This document shows, one piece after another, positions 40,977-50,300 of a stretch of DNA of 64,000 nt (within the stretch, counting starts at the first letter, position 1; each line of letters begins with the position of its first letter). The notes under the pieces were generated by a model. That model ran no database searches. It saw only the letters and a program-made list of their open reading frames with translations, and was not told the origin of the DNA. The DNA is taken from positions 124,001 through 188,000 of the forward strand of contig NZ_JAHSTV010000007.1 in the NCBI RefSeq assembly GCF_019145235.1, given 5' to 3'. Made by a program: the position numbers and the translations under genes. This DNA is from Pseudomonas farris. GTDB taxonomy: Bacteria; Pseudomonadota; Gammaproteobacteria; Pseudomonadales; Pseudomonadaceae.

Positions 40977-42331
40977 TGCAGGCCGCTCTTGAGCGCCTCA
41001 CTCACTGGCACCAGAGCGAACGTGAACGCCTGGAACGCCGCGCGCCGGTGGAAATCAATGGCCGTATAGTCGGGGTCAACGGCATCCTGTTGCACAGCCG
41101 GATGCCGAGGGCGCGGATCGGTGACCTGTGTCAGATCCAGCGTGCCGATGGCACTGAAGTCATGGCGGAAATCGTCGGCTTCGACCGACAGCACACCCTG
41201 CTGGCGGCCCTTGGAGCGCTGGACGGCATTGCCATCGGCGCGCGGGTCATCCCTTTGTTCCAGCCCCACAGCCTGGTGGTCGGGGATGAGCTGTTAGGGG
41301 CGGTGCTTGATGGTTTCGGCAGATCCTTGAGCAACGACGGGCCTTCGGCCTTTGCCGAGGCGGGCACCCCAGGTGCACTGCCGGTGATCCGCGATGCACC
41401 GGCAGCGACCGAGCGACCCCGTATCGAGTCACCGTTGTCGACCGGGCTGCGTTCCATCGATGGCCTGCTGACCCTGGGTGAAGGCCAGCGCGTCGGCATC
41501 TTTGCCGGGGCCGGCTGCGGCAAGACCACCCTGTTGGCCGAGCTGGCGCGTAACACCCCGTGCAAAGCGATTGTGTTTGGCTTGATCGGTGAGCGCGGAC
41601 GGGAACTGCGCGAGTTTCTCGACCACGAACTCGACGACGAACTGCGCAGCCGCACGGTGCTGGTCTGTGCCACCTCGGACCGCAGCAGCATGGAACGCGC
41701 CCGCGCAGCCTTTACCGCGACTGCCATCGCCGAGGGCTTTCGCCAGCAAGGCAAGTCGACCTTGCTGATTATCGACTCCCTGACCCGCTTTGCCCGGGCC
41801 CAGCGAGAAATCGGCCTGGCCAGTGGTGAACCTGCTGGGCGTGGCGGGTTGCCACCGTCGGTCTATGGGCTATTGCCACGTCTGGTGGAACGGGCCGGAC
41901 GCACCAACAGCGGGGTGATCACCGCCCTGTACTCGGTGCTGATCGAACAAGACTCGATGAATGACCCGATTGCCGATGAAGTTCGCTCGCTGCTCGACGG
42001 GCACATCGTCCTGTCTCGACAACTCGCCGAGCGTGGGCATTTCCCGGCAGTGGATGTACTCGCCAGCCTGAGCCGGACAATGGGCAATGTGGTGGGAACC
42101 AAACAGCTGCGTAATGCCACGCAGATACGCAAACTCATGGCGGCTTACCAGCAGGTGGAGATGCTCCTCAAGCTCGGCGAGTACCAACAAGGCAACGACC
42201 CCCTGACCGATTGCGCAGTGGACTCACATGCCCGGATCGCGGCCTTTTTGCAGCAGTCGCTGCGTGAACCCCGGTCTTTGGAAGAAACCCTGGATCACCT
42301 CTCACAGGTAACTGCCGATGTCCCACTCTGA
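40976..42331 (+). CDS. hrcN: Type III secretion ATPase HrcN (SctN)
   Basis: A 451-residue F1-beta-like ATPase that unfolds effectors and releases chaperones at the base of the machine. Walker A is GIFAGAGCGKTTLL (about residues 174-187), Walker B LLIIDSLTRFARAQREIGL, and the conserved GEPAGRGGLPPSVYGLLPRL follows. All key residues appear intact. The ATG at 40976 is preferred over TTG and GTG codons immediately before it. Confidence 0.97.
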   Translation: MQAALERLTHWHQSERERLERRAPVEINGRIVGVNGILLHSRMPRARIGDLCQIQRADGTEVMAEIVGFDRQHTLLAALGALDGIAIGARVIPLFQPHSLVVGDELLGAVLDGFGRSLSNDGPSAFAEAGTPGALPVIRDAPAATERPRIESPLSTGLRSIDGLLTLGEGQRVGIFAGAGCGKTTLLAELARNTPCKAIVFGLIGERGRELREFLDHELDDELRSRTVLVCATSDRSSMERARAAFTATAIAEGFRQQGKSTLLIIDSLTRFARAQREIGLASGEPAGRGGLPPSVYGLLPRLVERAGRTNSGVITALYSVLIEQDSMNDPIADEVRSLLDGHIVLSRQLAERGHFPAVDVLASLSRTMGNVVGTKQLRNATQIRKLMAAYQQVEMLLKLGEYQQGNDPLTDCAVDSHARIAAFLQQSLREPRSLEETLDHLSQVTADVPL

Positions 42332-42782
42332 CCCCGACTCGCAAGTTCCCGTCAACGATCCTGGCAGGGTCGTCCTCGGCCAGACCCTCGACCTGCTGGC
42401 GCCGATTCGCCGACACCGCATGAGCATGGCCGAGCTGAGCTGGCACCGCCAGCAGAAGGTGCTCAAGGCCTTGCGCGAGCGCCTGGAAGTCATGGAACAG
42501 GAGCGGCAGCTGTTGCATGAGGCCCATCGTCAGAGTCGTATTGAACTGCGCGAGCAGCACGCCAACCGGCCGCTGTCCATCAGCGAAATGAACACCTGGC
42601 TAGCCAGGGAGCAACAATCGATCCGCCGTATCGAGGACGACGAACGGACTTATAAAGCCTTGGAGCAGGAGTATCGGCAGCAGTCTCAATGGGTCGAGGG
42701 AAGCCGCCTGGAAATGCGTCGGCGTCAGCGCGAAATGGAAAAGCTCGATTACCTGATTGACCTGGCCCGGGAGGCGTCATGA
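42318..42782 (+). CDS. hrpO: Type III secretion stalk protein HrpO (SctO)
   Basis: A 154-residue, strongly charged helical protein (about residues 45-150 predicted coiled coil, rich in R, E and Q). This is the form of YscO/FliJ-like stalk proteins that sit in the ATPase ring. Identification rests on coiled-coil character and position between hrcN and hrpP; primary sequence is poorly conserved in this family. It overlaps hrcN by 14 bases and hrpP by 4. Confidence 0.82.
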   Translation: MSHSDPDSQVPVNDPGRVVLGQTLDLLAPIRRHRMSMAELSWHRQQKVLKALRERLEVMEQERQLLHEAHRQSRIELREQHANRPLSISEMNTWLAREQQSIRRIEDDERTYKALEQEYRQQSQWVEGSRLEMRRRQREMEKLDYLIDLAREAS

Positions 42783-43318
42783 ACCCCAGGCATCCCCCGC
42801 TCAAACCAAACGCTCGCAGTACCGAGCAACCGCCACGCCCAGAACAGCCCCATTGGGCACCACGTATCGAGTTCACGCGCGAGTTTGAGAGCGAGACCCG
42901 GCAGGAAGGCGAACTGTTCCAGAACCTGATGAATCCGGACGCGAACAGCCTGGCATTTTTCCCCGACTTCAATGGTGACGGCTTCTCGGACGGTTTTGCC
43001 GACGAGCAACACGTATCCACCCTGACGTCTTCGCCACCCGCCCACACCACGCAGTTGTGGGATGCCTTGCTCGCGCACATCGACACCCACCTGACGCCAT
43101 CCAGTGAAGCCCCCATGGAAGCGTTTTTCGAGTTTCCGCAACTGGGCAAAGTGGCGGTACAGCTGATCAATTGCGGTGACAGCCTGGAGATCGCCGTACG
43201 TTTCGCTCAGAGCGAAGCCTGCAAGCGCTGCCAGCCAAACCGTGAGGTGTTCCGCGAATGGCTCAGCCAACGACTCGGGCGCCGCGTGCAACTGACTCTC
43301 GATGCGCAGGCGCATTGA
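42779..43318 (+). CDS. hrpP: Type III secretion regulator HrpP (SctP)
   Basis: A 179-residue protein with a proline-rich N-terminal third (HPPLKPN, PPRPEQPHW) and a more structured C-terminal part (about residues 95-179). Proteins of this type control needle or pilus length and substrate switching through HrcU. Identification is mostly by position. It starts in an ATGA overlap with hrpO. Confidence 0.8.
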   Translation: MNPRHPPLKPNARSTEQPPRPEQPHWAPRIEFTREFESETRQEGELFQNLMNPDANSLAFFPDFNGDGFSDGFADEQHVSTLTSSPPAHTTQLWDALLAHIDTHLTPSSEAPMEAFFEFPQLGKVAVQLINCGDSLEIAVRFAQSEACKRCQPNREVFREWLSQRLGRRVQLTLDAQAH

Positions 43319-43319
43319 A

Positions 43320-44366
43320 ATGTCGGTTCGCACCTTGAGTTTTCGCGCCATGCCCGCCGATGAAGCCCTGGCCCGACAACGTGTAGGTCAGGGCCTGAGC
43401 CTGCGGTTTCGCCTTGAGCAGGCATCCGGTTCCCTGAACCTGCGCCTGGCGCCCACACCATTCGGCCGGACGCCTGGCAGAGTTCTCGCCAGCGAGTCCG
43501 GCGCACTCTGGCTCAGCGACGCCACAGCCTTGCTCGGCCTGCTCTCCAGCTGTCCGGCGCTGCTACCTGAAACGGCGTCCGAAGATCCGGATGATGCTTG
43601 GTACTGGCAGCTCTACAACCACTACCTGAGCCCCGAGCTGCAAACCCTGTTTGGCCATTTACAGCCGACGGTAACGGTCGTCGAAGGGGCCATGGAATGT
43701 CTGTTGGAGGCGCAAATCAATGGTTTACGGGTTTACAGCCGCGTCCGCTTACTCCCAGCGACTCTTCTCGGTCTGCTCGGCCAGGGCGGCTGGGAACCCC
43801 GGCAGAGCAGCATGCAGGCCGACTGGCTGGTTATCCTCCCGCTTCTGTTGGGTCGCACCGAGCTGAGCAGTTCACAAACAGCCTCCCTGCGTCCAGGTGA
43901 CATTCTCTTGCCCGAGCACCCCCTGTTCGCCCCCGACGGCCAAGGCACCCTGCACATTGGCGGTTGTCGCCTCGGCCTGCGTCAGGACGAGACGAACCCG
44001 CTGCGTTTCAGCATCACCGACCTGGAAGAAAATCTTATGAATGCATCGATCGATAATCTTGCTGCTGTCGACGCACTCGCGACTCTCGACCCAGAGCTCC
44101 CGGAACTCAACGATGCGCGACAAGCCGATGACAGACTCGCACGTTTCGCCGACCTGCCCCTTGCCCTGACCCTGCGCGCGGGCAGCCTGTCCTTGACGCT
44201 GGGACAAATGAGTACGCTGGCGGTGGGTTCGGTACTGACTTTCAGCGGCTGTGCCCCAGGCAATGCAACCCTGTGCCATGGCGAACGACCGCTGGCCCAT
44301 GGCGAACTGGTAGATGTCGAGGGGCGCCTGGGTCTGCAAATCACCCGCCTGGAAACACAACGGTGA
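43320..44366 (+). CDS. hrcQ: Type III secretion C-ring protein HrcQ (SctQ), unsplit
   Basis: A 348-residue protein with a C-terminal SpoA domain (about residues 278-345, [28 protein letters not shown] then [18 protein letters not shown]). In P. syringae this function is split into HrcQA and HrcQB, but here it is one frame. An in-frame ATG at 44037 with GGAAG 8 bases upstream could start a separate C-terminal 109-residue product. The ATG at 43320 lies directly after the hrpP stop. The stop codon overlaps hrcR. Confidence 0.9.
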   Translation: MSVRTLSFRAMPADEALARQRVGQGLSLRFRLEQASGSLNLRLAPTPFGRTPGRVLASESGALWLSDATALLGLLSSCPALLPETASEDPDDAWYWQLYNHYLSPELQTLFGHLQPTVTVVEGAMECLLEAQINGLRVYSRVRLLPATLLGLLGQGGWEPRQSSMQADWLVILPLLLGRTELSSSQTASLRPGDILLPEHPLFAPDGQGTLHIGGCRLGLRQDETNPLRFSITDLEENLMNASIDNLAAVDALATLDPELPELNDARQADDRLARFADLPLALTLRAGSLSLTLGQMSTLAVGSVLTFSGCAPGNATLCHGERPLAHGELVDVEGRLGLQITRLETQR

Positions 44367-45016
44367 ACCTGCAGAACGTCGATCCGCTGACGTTGGCGCT
44401 ATTTCTCGGTGCCTTGTCCCTGGTGCCGTTGCTGATGATGATCTGCACCGCTTTTCTGAAAATCTCCATGGTCCTGCTGATCACTCGCAACGCCATCGGC
44501 GTGCAGCAGGTACCGCCGAACATGGCCCTGTATGGCATCGCCCTGGCGGCGACGTTATTCATCATGGCCCCGGTATTCAGCGATATGGGGCAACGCGTCA
44601 AGAGCCTGCCGGAGCAAATGGAGGATTTCGAGGCCATGCAAAGCGGCGCCAATCACGTGGTCGAACCCTTGCGTCAGTTTATGGCGCGTAACGTCAACCC
44701 GGATATCCAGACCCACCTGCTGGAAAACACCCAGCGAATGTGGCCAGCGGAAATGTCGGCCAAGGCCAGCCGCGACGACTTACTGCTCACCGTACCGGCC
44801 TTTGTTCTATCGGAGTTGCAGGCCGGTTTTCAAATCGGATTCTTGATCTACATCCCGTTCATCGTCATCGATCTGATCGTGTCCAACATCCTGCTTGCCT
44901 TGGGCATGCAGATGGTTGCACCCATGACCATCTCATTGCCGCTGAAAATTCTGCTGTTCGTTCTGGTGGACGGCTGGACGCGTTTGCTCGACGGGCTGTT
45001 CTACAGCTATCTGTGA
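44363..45016 (+). CDS. hrcR: Type III export apparatus protein HrcR (SctR)
   Basis: A 217-residue FliP-family membrane protein of the export gate. It has four helices and conserved segments [27 protein letters not shown] near the start and [32 protein letters not shown] near the end. The start is a GTG at 44363 in a GTGA overlap with hrcQ (product [13 protein letters not shown]); the frame is open further upstream, but only inside hrcQ. Confidence 0.95.
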   Translation: MNLQNVDPLTLALFLGALSLVPLLMMICTAFLKISMVLLITRNAIGVQQVPPNMALYGIALAATLFIMAPVFSDMGQRVKSLPEQMEDFEAMQSGANHVVEPLRQFMARNVNPDIQTHLLENTQRMWPAEMSAKASRDDLLLTVPAFVLSELQAGFQIGFLIYIPFIVIDLIVSNILLALGMQMVAPMTISLPLKILLFVLVDGWTRLLDGLFYSYL

Positions 45017-45030
45017 CAAACCGAGGCTTT

Positions 45031-45291
45031 ATGGAAACCCTGACGCTGTTCAAGCAGGCCATGCTGCTGGTGGTGGTGCTGTCTGCCCCGGCGCTGATCG
45101 TGGCGGTGGTCGTCGGCATCATCACCTCATTGCTGCAAGCGGTGATGCAATTGCAGGACCAGACCCTGCCATTCGCCGTCAAGCTGGTGGCGGTGGGCAT
45201 CGCTTTGGCGCTGACCGGGCGCTGGATCGGAATCGAGCTGATGCAATTGACCAACCTGGCGTTCGGTATGATCGCGCAGACGAGGGCCTGA
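45031..45291 (+). CDS. hrcS: Type III export apparatus protein HrcS (SctS)
   Basis: An 86-residue FliQ-family protein with two transmembrane helices (LLVVVLSAPALIVAVVVGII and VKLVAVGIALALTGRWIGIE) around the conserved SLLQAVMQLQDQTLPF loop. It starts 14 bases after hrcR with a GAGG ribosome-binding site and ends one base before hrcT. Confidence 0.95.
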   Translation: METLTLFKQAMLLVVVLSAPALIVAVVVGIITSLLQAVMQLQDQTLPFAVKLVAVGIALALTGRWIGIELMQLTNLAFGMIAQTRA

Positions 45292-45292
45292 G

Positions 45293-46093
45293 ATGTTCGA
45301 GCCGGCCTTGCACGAACTGTCCGAATCGATCCTCGCCCTCACCCTGGGCATGGCCCGCCTGTACCCCTGTCTGTTTCTGATCCCGGCGTTCTCTTTTCAC
45401 GAAATCAAGGGGATGTTGCGTAACTCCGTTGTCCTGGCCTTGGCCCTTGTGCCGATGCCGGGTATCCGCGCAGCCTTGGCCGGTCAGGAGTTGGGCTGGC
45501 TGGACGTCGGCGCACTGGTACTCAAGGAAAGCGTCATCGGCCTGCTGCTCGGGTTGCTGATAGCCATGCCATTCTGGCTGTTCGAATCAGTCGGCTGCCT
45601 GTTTGATAACCAGCGCGGTGCCCTGATCGGCGGGCAGATCAATCCGGCCCTCGGTGATAACACCTCGGAGCTGGGGCATATGTTCAAGCAGGTATTGATT
45701 TTGCTGATGATTCTCGGTGGCGGCTACTCAAGCCTGACCCAGATTATCTGGGACAGTTACAGCGTCTGGCCCGCGACCCAATGGACACCCATCCCCAGAG
45801 CCGAGGGCTTCAACGTCTACCTGACGCTTCTGGCCAGCACCTTTCGCTTTATGGTGCTCTATGCCGCACCACTGGTGGGCCTACTGCTGTTAATCGAATT
45901 CGGCATGGCGATCCTCAGTCTGTACAGCCCGCAACTGCAAGTCTCAACCCTGGCAATGCCGGCCAAGAGTCTGGTCGGCCTGGGCTTCCTGGTGGTGTAT
46001 CTGCCGATGCTCTGCTGGCTCGGCGATGGTCGCCTGAACGAGTTGAGCGATCTTCGTCACCTCCTGCCATTGCTATTGAAGCCACCGGGATGA
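45293..46093 (+). CDS. hrcT: Type III export apparatus protein HrcT (SctT)
   Basis: A 266-residue FliR-family membrane protein with about six helices. The conserved segment ESVGCLFDNQRGALIGGQINPALGDNTSELG (about residues 98-128) is typical of SctT. With HrcR and HrcS it forms the export gate core. The 48 bases to hrcU contain a ribosome-binding site and no gene. Confidence 0.95.
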   Translation: MFEPALHELSESILALTLGMARLYPCLFLIPAFSFHEIKGMLRNSVVLALALVPMPGIRAALAGQELGWLDVGALVLKESVIGLLLGLLIAMPFWLFESVGCLFDNQRGALIGGQINPALGDNTSELGHMFKQVLILLMILGGGYSSLTQIIWDSYSVWPATQWTPIPRAEGFNVYLTLLASTFRFMVLYAAPLVGLLLLIEFGMAILSLYSPQLQVSTLAMPAKSLVGLGFLVVYLPMLCWLGDGRLNELSDLRHLLPLLLKPPG

Positions 46094-46141
46094 ACGGGCG
46101 CGTAATGCTCGCCATCGACCAGGAATCAAAAGGAATCGTCC

Positions 46142-47314
46142 ATGGGTGAAAAAACCGAACAGCCAACCCAGAAAAAACTCGACGATGGCCGCAAAAAAGG
46201 CGAAGTAGGGCAGAGTCAGGACGTGCACAAACTGTTTATCTTTGCCGCCCTGCTGGAGCTGATCCTCACTCTCGCCAGCAGCGGTATTGCCAAGCTCAAG
46301 GCACTGGTCGCCCTACCCCTCGCCCAATTGGACCGCCCCTTCGCCGCCGGAGTGAATGAGGTCTTGAGCAAGGCCGGCTGGGACTTGCTGCTATTCATGC
46401 TGCCTGTATTAGGAGTGGCAGTGGCGATGCGTCTGATCGGCGGCTGGATCCAGTTCGGTCTATTGTTCGCGCCCGCAGCCATCAAGCTCGACTTCAATCG
46501 ACTCAACCCACTGAATCAATTCAAGCAGATGTTTTCTTCCAAGCAGTTGTTCAATCTGTTCAATAGCCTGTGCAAGGCCGTGCTGATTTCAACCGTGCTG
46601 TACCTGGTATTGCCACCGGCGCTGGGCGACTTGATCGGCTTGGCCAACACCGATCTGGACACCTATTGGCTGGCGATGATCGATCTGTTTTCTCGCCTTT
46701 CGCACACCTGTCTGGGCGTGCTGCTGGTACTCGCGGCCATCGACTTCGGCTTGCAAAAGTATTTCTTCATGAAGGGCCAGCGCATGGACCACGAAGACAT
46801 ACGTAAAGAGTACAAGGAGATGGAAGGCGACCCCCATATGAAGTCTCAACGCAAGTCGCTGGCCCGCGAACTGACCAAGGAACCCGGCTCCCAGGCCTCC
46901 ATCAGGGCCCCCGTGGAAGATGCCGATATGCTGTTGGTCAACCCGACGCACTACGCGGTGGCCTTGTTCTACCGGCCGGAACAAACACCTCTGCCACGCA
47001 TCGTCTGCAAAGGTCATGATGCCCAGGCCCGAGAGCTGATCGAACGTGCCCGTCAGGCCGGGGTACCGGTGATCCGTTTCGTCTGGCTCGCGCGCACGCT
47101 GTATCACAGCGATGTCGGCCACTTTATCCCGCGCGCAACCTTGCAAGCCGTGGCACAGGTCTACCGCCTGCTGCGGGAACTGGATGAGCACTCCGACAAA
47201 GAGCTGATTGAGATGCCGGAAGCGCCTGAGCAGGCTTCTCCCCTGTTCGCGAGGAACCAGACCCTGCGGCCATCCCACTCAGAGCAAAGGAATTTACCTG
47301 AACATCCTGAGTAG
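46142..47314 (+). CDS. hrcU: Type III secretion switch protein HrcU (SctU)
   Basis: A 390-residue FlhB-family protein. The N-terminus GEKTEQPTQKKLDDGRKKG and four transmembrane helices are followed by a cytoplasmic domain with the self-cleaving NPTH motif at about residues 267-270 (LLVNPTHYAVAL). Cleavage there switches substrate specificity. It has a longer hydrophilic tail than many homologues (about residues 350-390). The hrp box of avrE lies inside its 3' end. The ribosome-binding site AAGGAA is 7 bases upstream. Confidence 0.96.
   Translation: MGEKTEQPTQKKLDDGRKKGEVGQSQDVHKLFIFAALLELILTLASSGIAKLKALVALPLAQLDRPFAAGVNEVLSKAGWDLLLFMLPVLGVAVAMRLIGGWIQFGLLFAPAAIKLDFNRLNPLNQFKQMFSSKQLFNLFNSLCKAVLISTVLYLVLPPALGDLIGLANTDLDTYWLAMIDLFSRLSHTCLGVLLVLAAIDFGLQKYFFMKGQRMDHEDIRKEYKEMEGDPHMKSQRKSLARELTKEPGSQASIRAPVEDADMLLVNPTHYAVALFYRPEQTPLPRIVCKGHDAQARELIERARQAGVPVIRFVWLARTLYHSDVGHFIPRATLQAVAQVYRLLRELDEHSDKELIEMPEAPEQASPLFARNQTLRPSHSEQRNLPEHPE
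47253..47281 (+). promoter_or_regulatory. hrp box for the AvrE-family effector gene
   Basis: GGAACC (47253-47258), 16 bases, CCACTCA (47275-47281). It lies inside the last codons of hrcU, 77 bases upstream of the effector ATG. Confidence 0.88.
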
Positions 47315-47358
47315 CCGTAATGAAGTTGCGATGTCTGTCCCCGTGAAGGAAAAGCGCC

Positions 47359-50300
47359 ATGCCTCATAATTCGATCAACTCGACACCCGCTGTCAGCACC
47401 CCGAATGTGCAAGGGCTGACAGTTCGACCGGGGCTGGAGCAACGGTCCGAACGGCCGACCCAAAACGCCTCGTCCAGCCTCGCCAATTTAGGCATGCGCC
47501 AGAAGCAGTGGGTTGACCGACCGCATCAGAACACCGGGGCGCAACCCTCGAAAAGGGTGCAACCTGATGCTCACTTACCACCCAGCCGTCACACGGCAGG
47601 CGCTTCCAGCGACCAGAATACCCATCCTCAGCCGCCCCAATACGCCGCAGAAAAATTACGACAATTAATGATCAAGGAACCTCATCTTTACTTGCCACCC
47701 AGCCGTCACACGGACGGCACTACCAGCGGCCAGAATGCCCATCCTCAGCAGCCCAATTACACCGCGGAGAATTTACGGCAATTAACGAACCGGCAACCTC
47801 GTCTTTACTTGCCACCCAACCATCACACGGCCGGCACCTCCAGCGGCCAGAATGCCCATCTTCAGCAGCCCAATTCCACCACGGCGCAAAAACCAGGTAT
47901 CAGCCTGAATGCCAAAGGCCAGCCCGACTTCCTGGGCTTCACCCCACCGGCTCTAACCGACCTGCTGAAAAGCATCCTGGGCCAACCGAAGCAAACCTAC
48001 CAGGCGCAGCACAGCCTGGAGAACGGCCAGGATCATCTGCTGCTCGATCAACAAGGCAGTGTGCTGCACCTGAAGCAGTCACCCACAGCCTTGGTGGTGC
48101 TGAGAAGCAGCCAGGCAGAAGCCCCATCGAGCGCCCTCACCAGGGACGCGTCCACTTTCGAAGTCCACGGTAACAACACTCAGATCGCCACCGGCGGCCT
48201 CAAAAGTACCCCCTTGCAAATCCCCGGAAAAGCACATCTCGCGCAACTGACTGGCATTCATGAAGAAAAGAATGGCGAGCAACTGCGCGTGCATGAGGGG
48301 CGTCTGCATCGTTTCAACGCCTCTACCACCAGTTGGGAGCCGAAACCTGGCAGCGAGGGTAAGGTCTTGAGTCAGCTATCGACCCATGGCAATGGCGCTG
48401 TCTACGGGCAAGGTGACGACATATTCAAGAACCTCAAGACGTTCTCCGTGGCCTCGGACAACGTCGCTGTTTGTCTGATCCACAAGCATGATCAGCAAGA
48501 TATTCGTTTAGTGGATGTGCTTCAGGAAGCCCAGCTGTCGCCGTCCAGGAGACTGAAGCTCAATGACGGGAAGTCCGAGGCGCTGAGTGTCGGACTGAGC
48601 AACGACCGACTGTTTATCGCCGACACCGAAGGCAAGCTCTACAGCGTCGGGCGCAACGAGTTGAACACCGGGGAACGGAACCTGAACCTGGCACCCGAGC
48701 AGGACTTCCAGCCCGTCGGAGAAAAGTTCGGTGCTGGCAAACAGGTGACCGGCTTTATGCATGGCGACGACGGCGCGCTGCATATTCTGGTCACTGATCA
48801 TTTGGGCCAGACTCATGCACACCCGCTCGACGAGCAGAGCAAGGGTCTCAAGAGCAGCTGGAATCTCACCGATGCGCTGGTGCTGGACAATAAGCGCGGC
48901 CTGGCCGGTGGTGCCGACCCAACCCCGGCCAACACCTTCGACCTCGGTCCTTCCGGCCGCATGGGTATCACCGACAAGCGAATCCAGCAATGGGACCCAA
49001 CCACCCAGGACTGGAAAGACACCGGCATCAAAGATGTCGAGCAATTGCAGCGCGGCGCCGACAACAAGGCCTATATGCTCAAGGACGGAAAGATCGCCAA
49101 GCTCGATGTCAGCCCCCACTACACCCCGGTGGCCGTCGGTACCGGCCACACCCTGACCCAAACGTCACGTTCGACCAACGTGAGCGTCGGCGACGAACTT
49201 CCGGGACTGGAAAATCGCACCGTCACCACCTTCACCATGCTCAACGATAAGCAGTTTGCCGTCTGCGACGACCAAAACAGGCTCACGGCTCATCACAAGA
49301 CCGGCGACCCTAGCGAGCTGACGCACCATGGTCTGCCCGACAAAGTAAGCTCCCTTGCGCTGGACGAGAACCACAACCTCCATGCATTGACCACTCAGGG
49401 TGAGTTGTTTGTCCTGGCCAAGGATGACTGGCAAGCCCCCGAAGCACGCCCCGAGGCCAACTGGAAGCCGGTCGTGACATCGGACAATCCTCCGCGATTA
49501 CTAGCCAGTATCCGTACCGCTGACGACGGCAGCCTGAGTGCCACCGTGCGTAACAGAAGCCATACCCAGGTGCATCTCAAACAGGGCGAATGGCAACCAC
49601 TGATACCGCGTCCCACCGACCACAATGCCTTGAACGACTTGTTCACCAATGTACGCGGCAGCGAAAACAGCAAACGCATCCCGTTCACGGGTGGCACCCT
49701 GCGCGTCGCCATCAATCTGATGGGGCGCTCGGGGGAAAGCAGCAACAAATCGAGCGCGTCCGAATTTTTCCGGGCCCATATTTACAAGAACACTCTGGAA
49801 ATACCTCGGCCGCTGAAAAATATCGGCAACAACATCCAACATCATCATCACGGCCGTGAAGGTCTGCGCCCGATTTACGAAACCGAGTCCAAGCTGTTTG
49901 AGCGCCTGGATATGATCCACAAAGATTCAGGTAAGGCTCCTGGAGCTGGGAACGACTTCAAATCGCGTATCGCCAGGCTCGACCTCGGTGCGCCAGGTGC
50001 CGGGTTGCTCACGGATCTGGAAGCCTTCCGCACTGAGCTGGAAGACAACAGCCACCGGGCGGCCATGCACTTGGGGCACCAGCACGGGCAGTCGAAACTG
50101 CTGCGCCAGAAAGAGGGCCTGCTGAACATTCATGGCGAAGTTTCCGAGCCATCGAAGCGCACTGCGCTGAGCATGGCACTGTCCACTGCGTCCGAGAAAC
50201 GCAACCTGAACAGCTCCGGGCACGACTTGCTCAAGGAACTGCAAGACGTCTTGACCCAATTCGCCCCTTCGGCCGAGAACCACACGGGCGCGCTGCTCAA

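Noticed and set aside
45097..47358. hrpK expected after hrcU as in P. syringae
   Set aside because: The gene following hrcU is the AvrE-family effector; no hrpK-like frame is present in the window.
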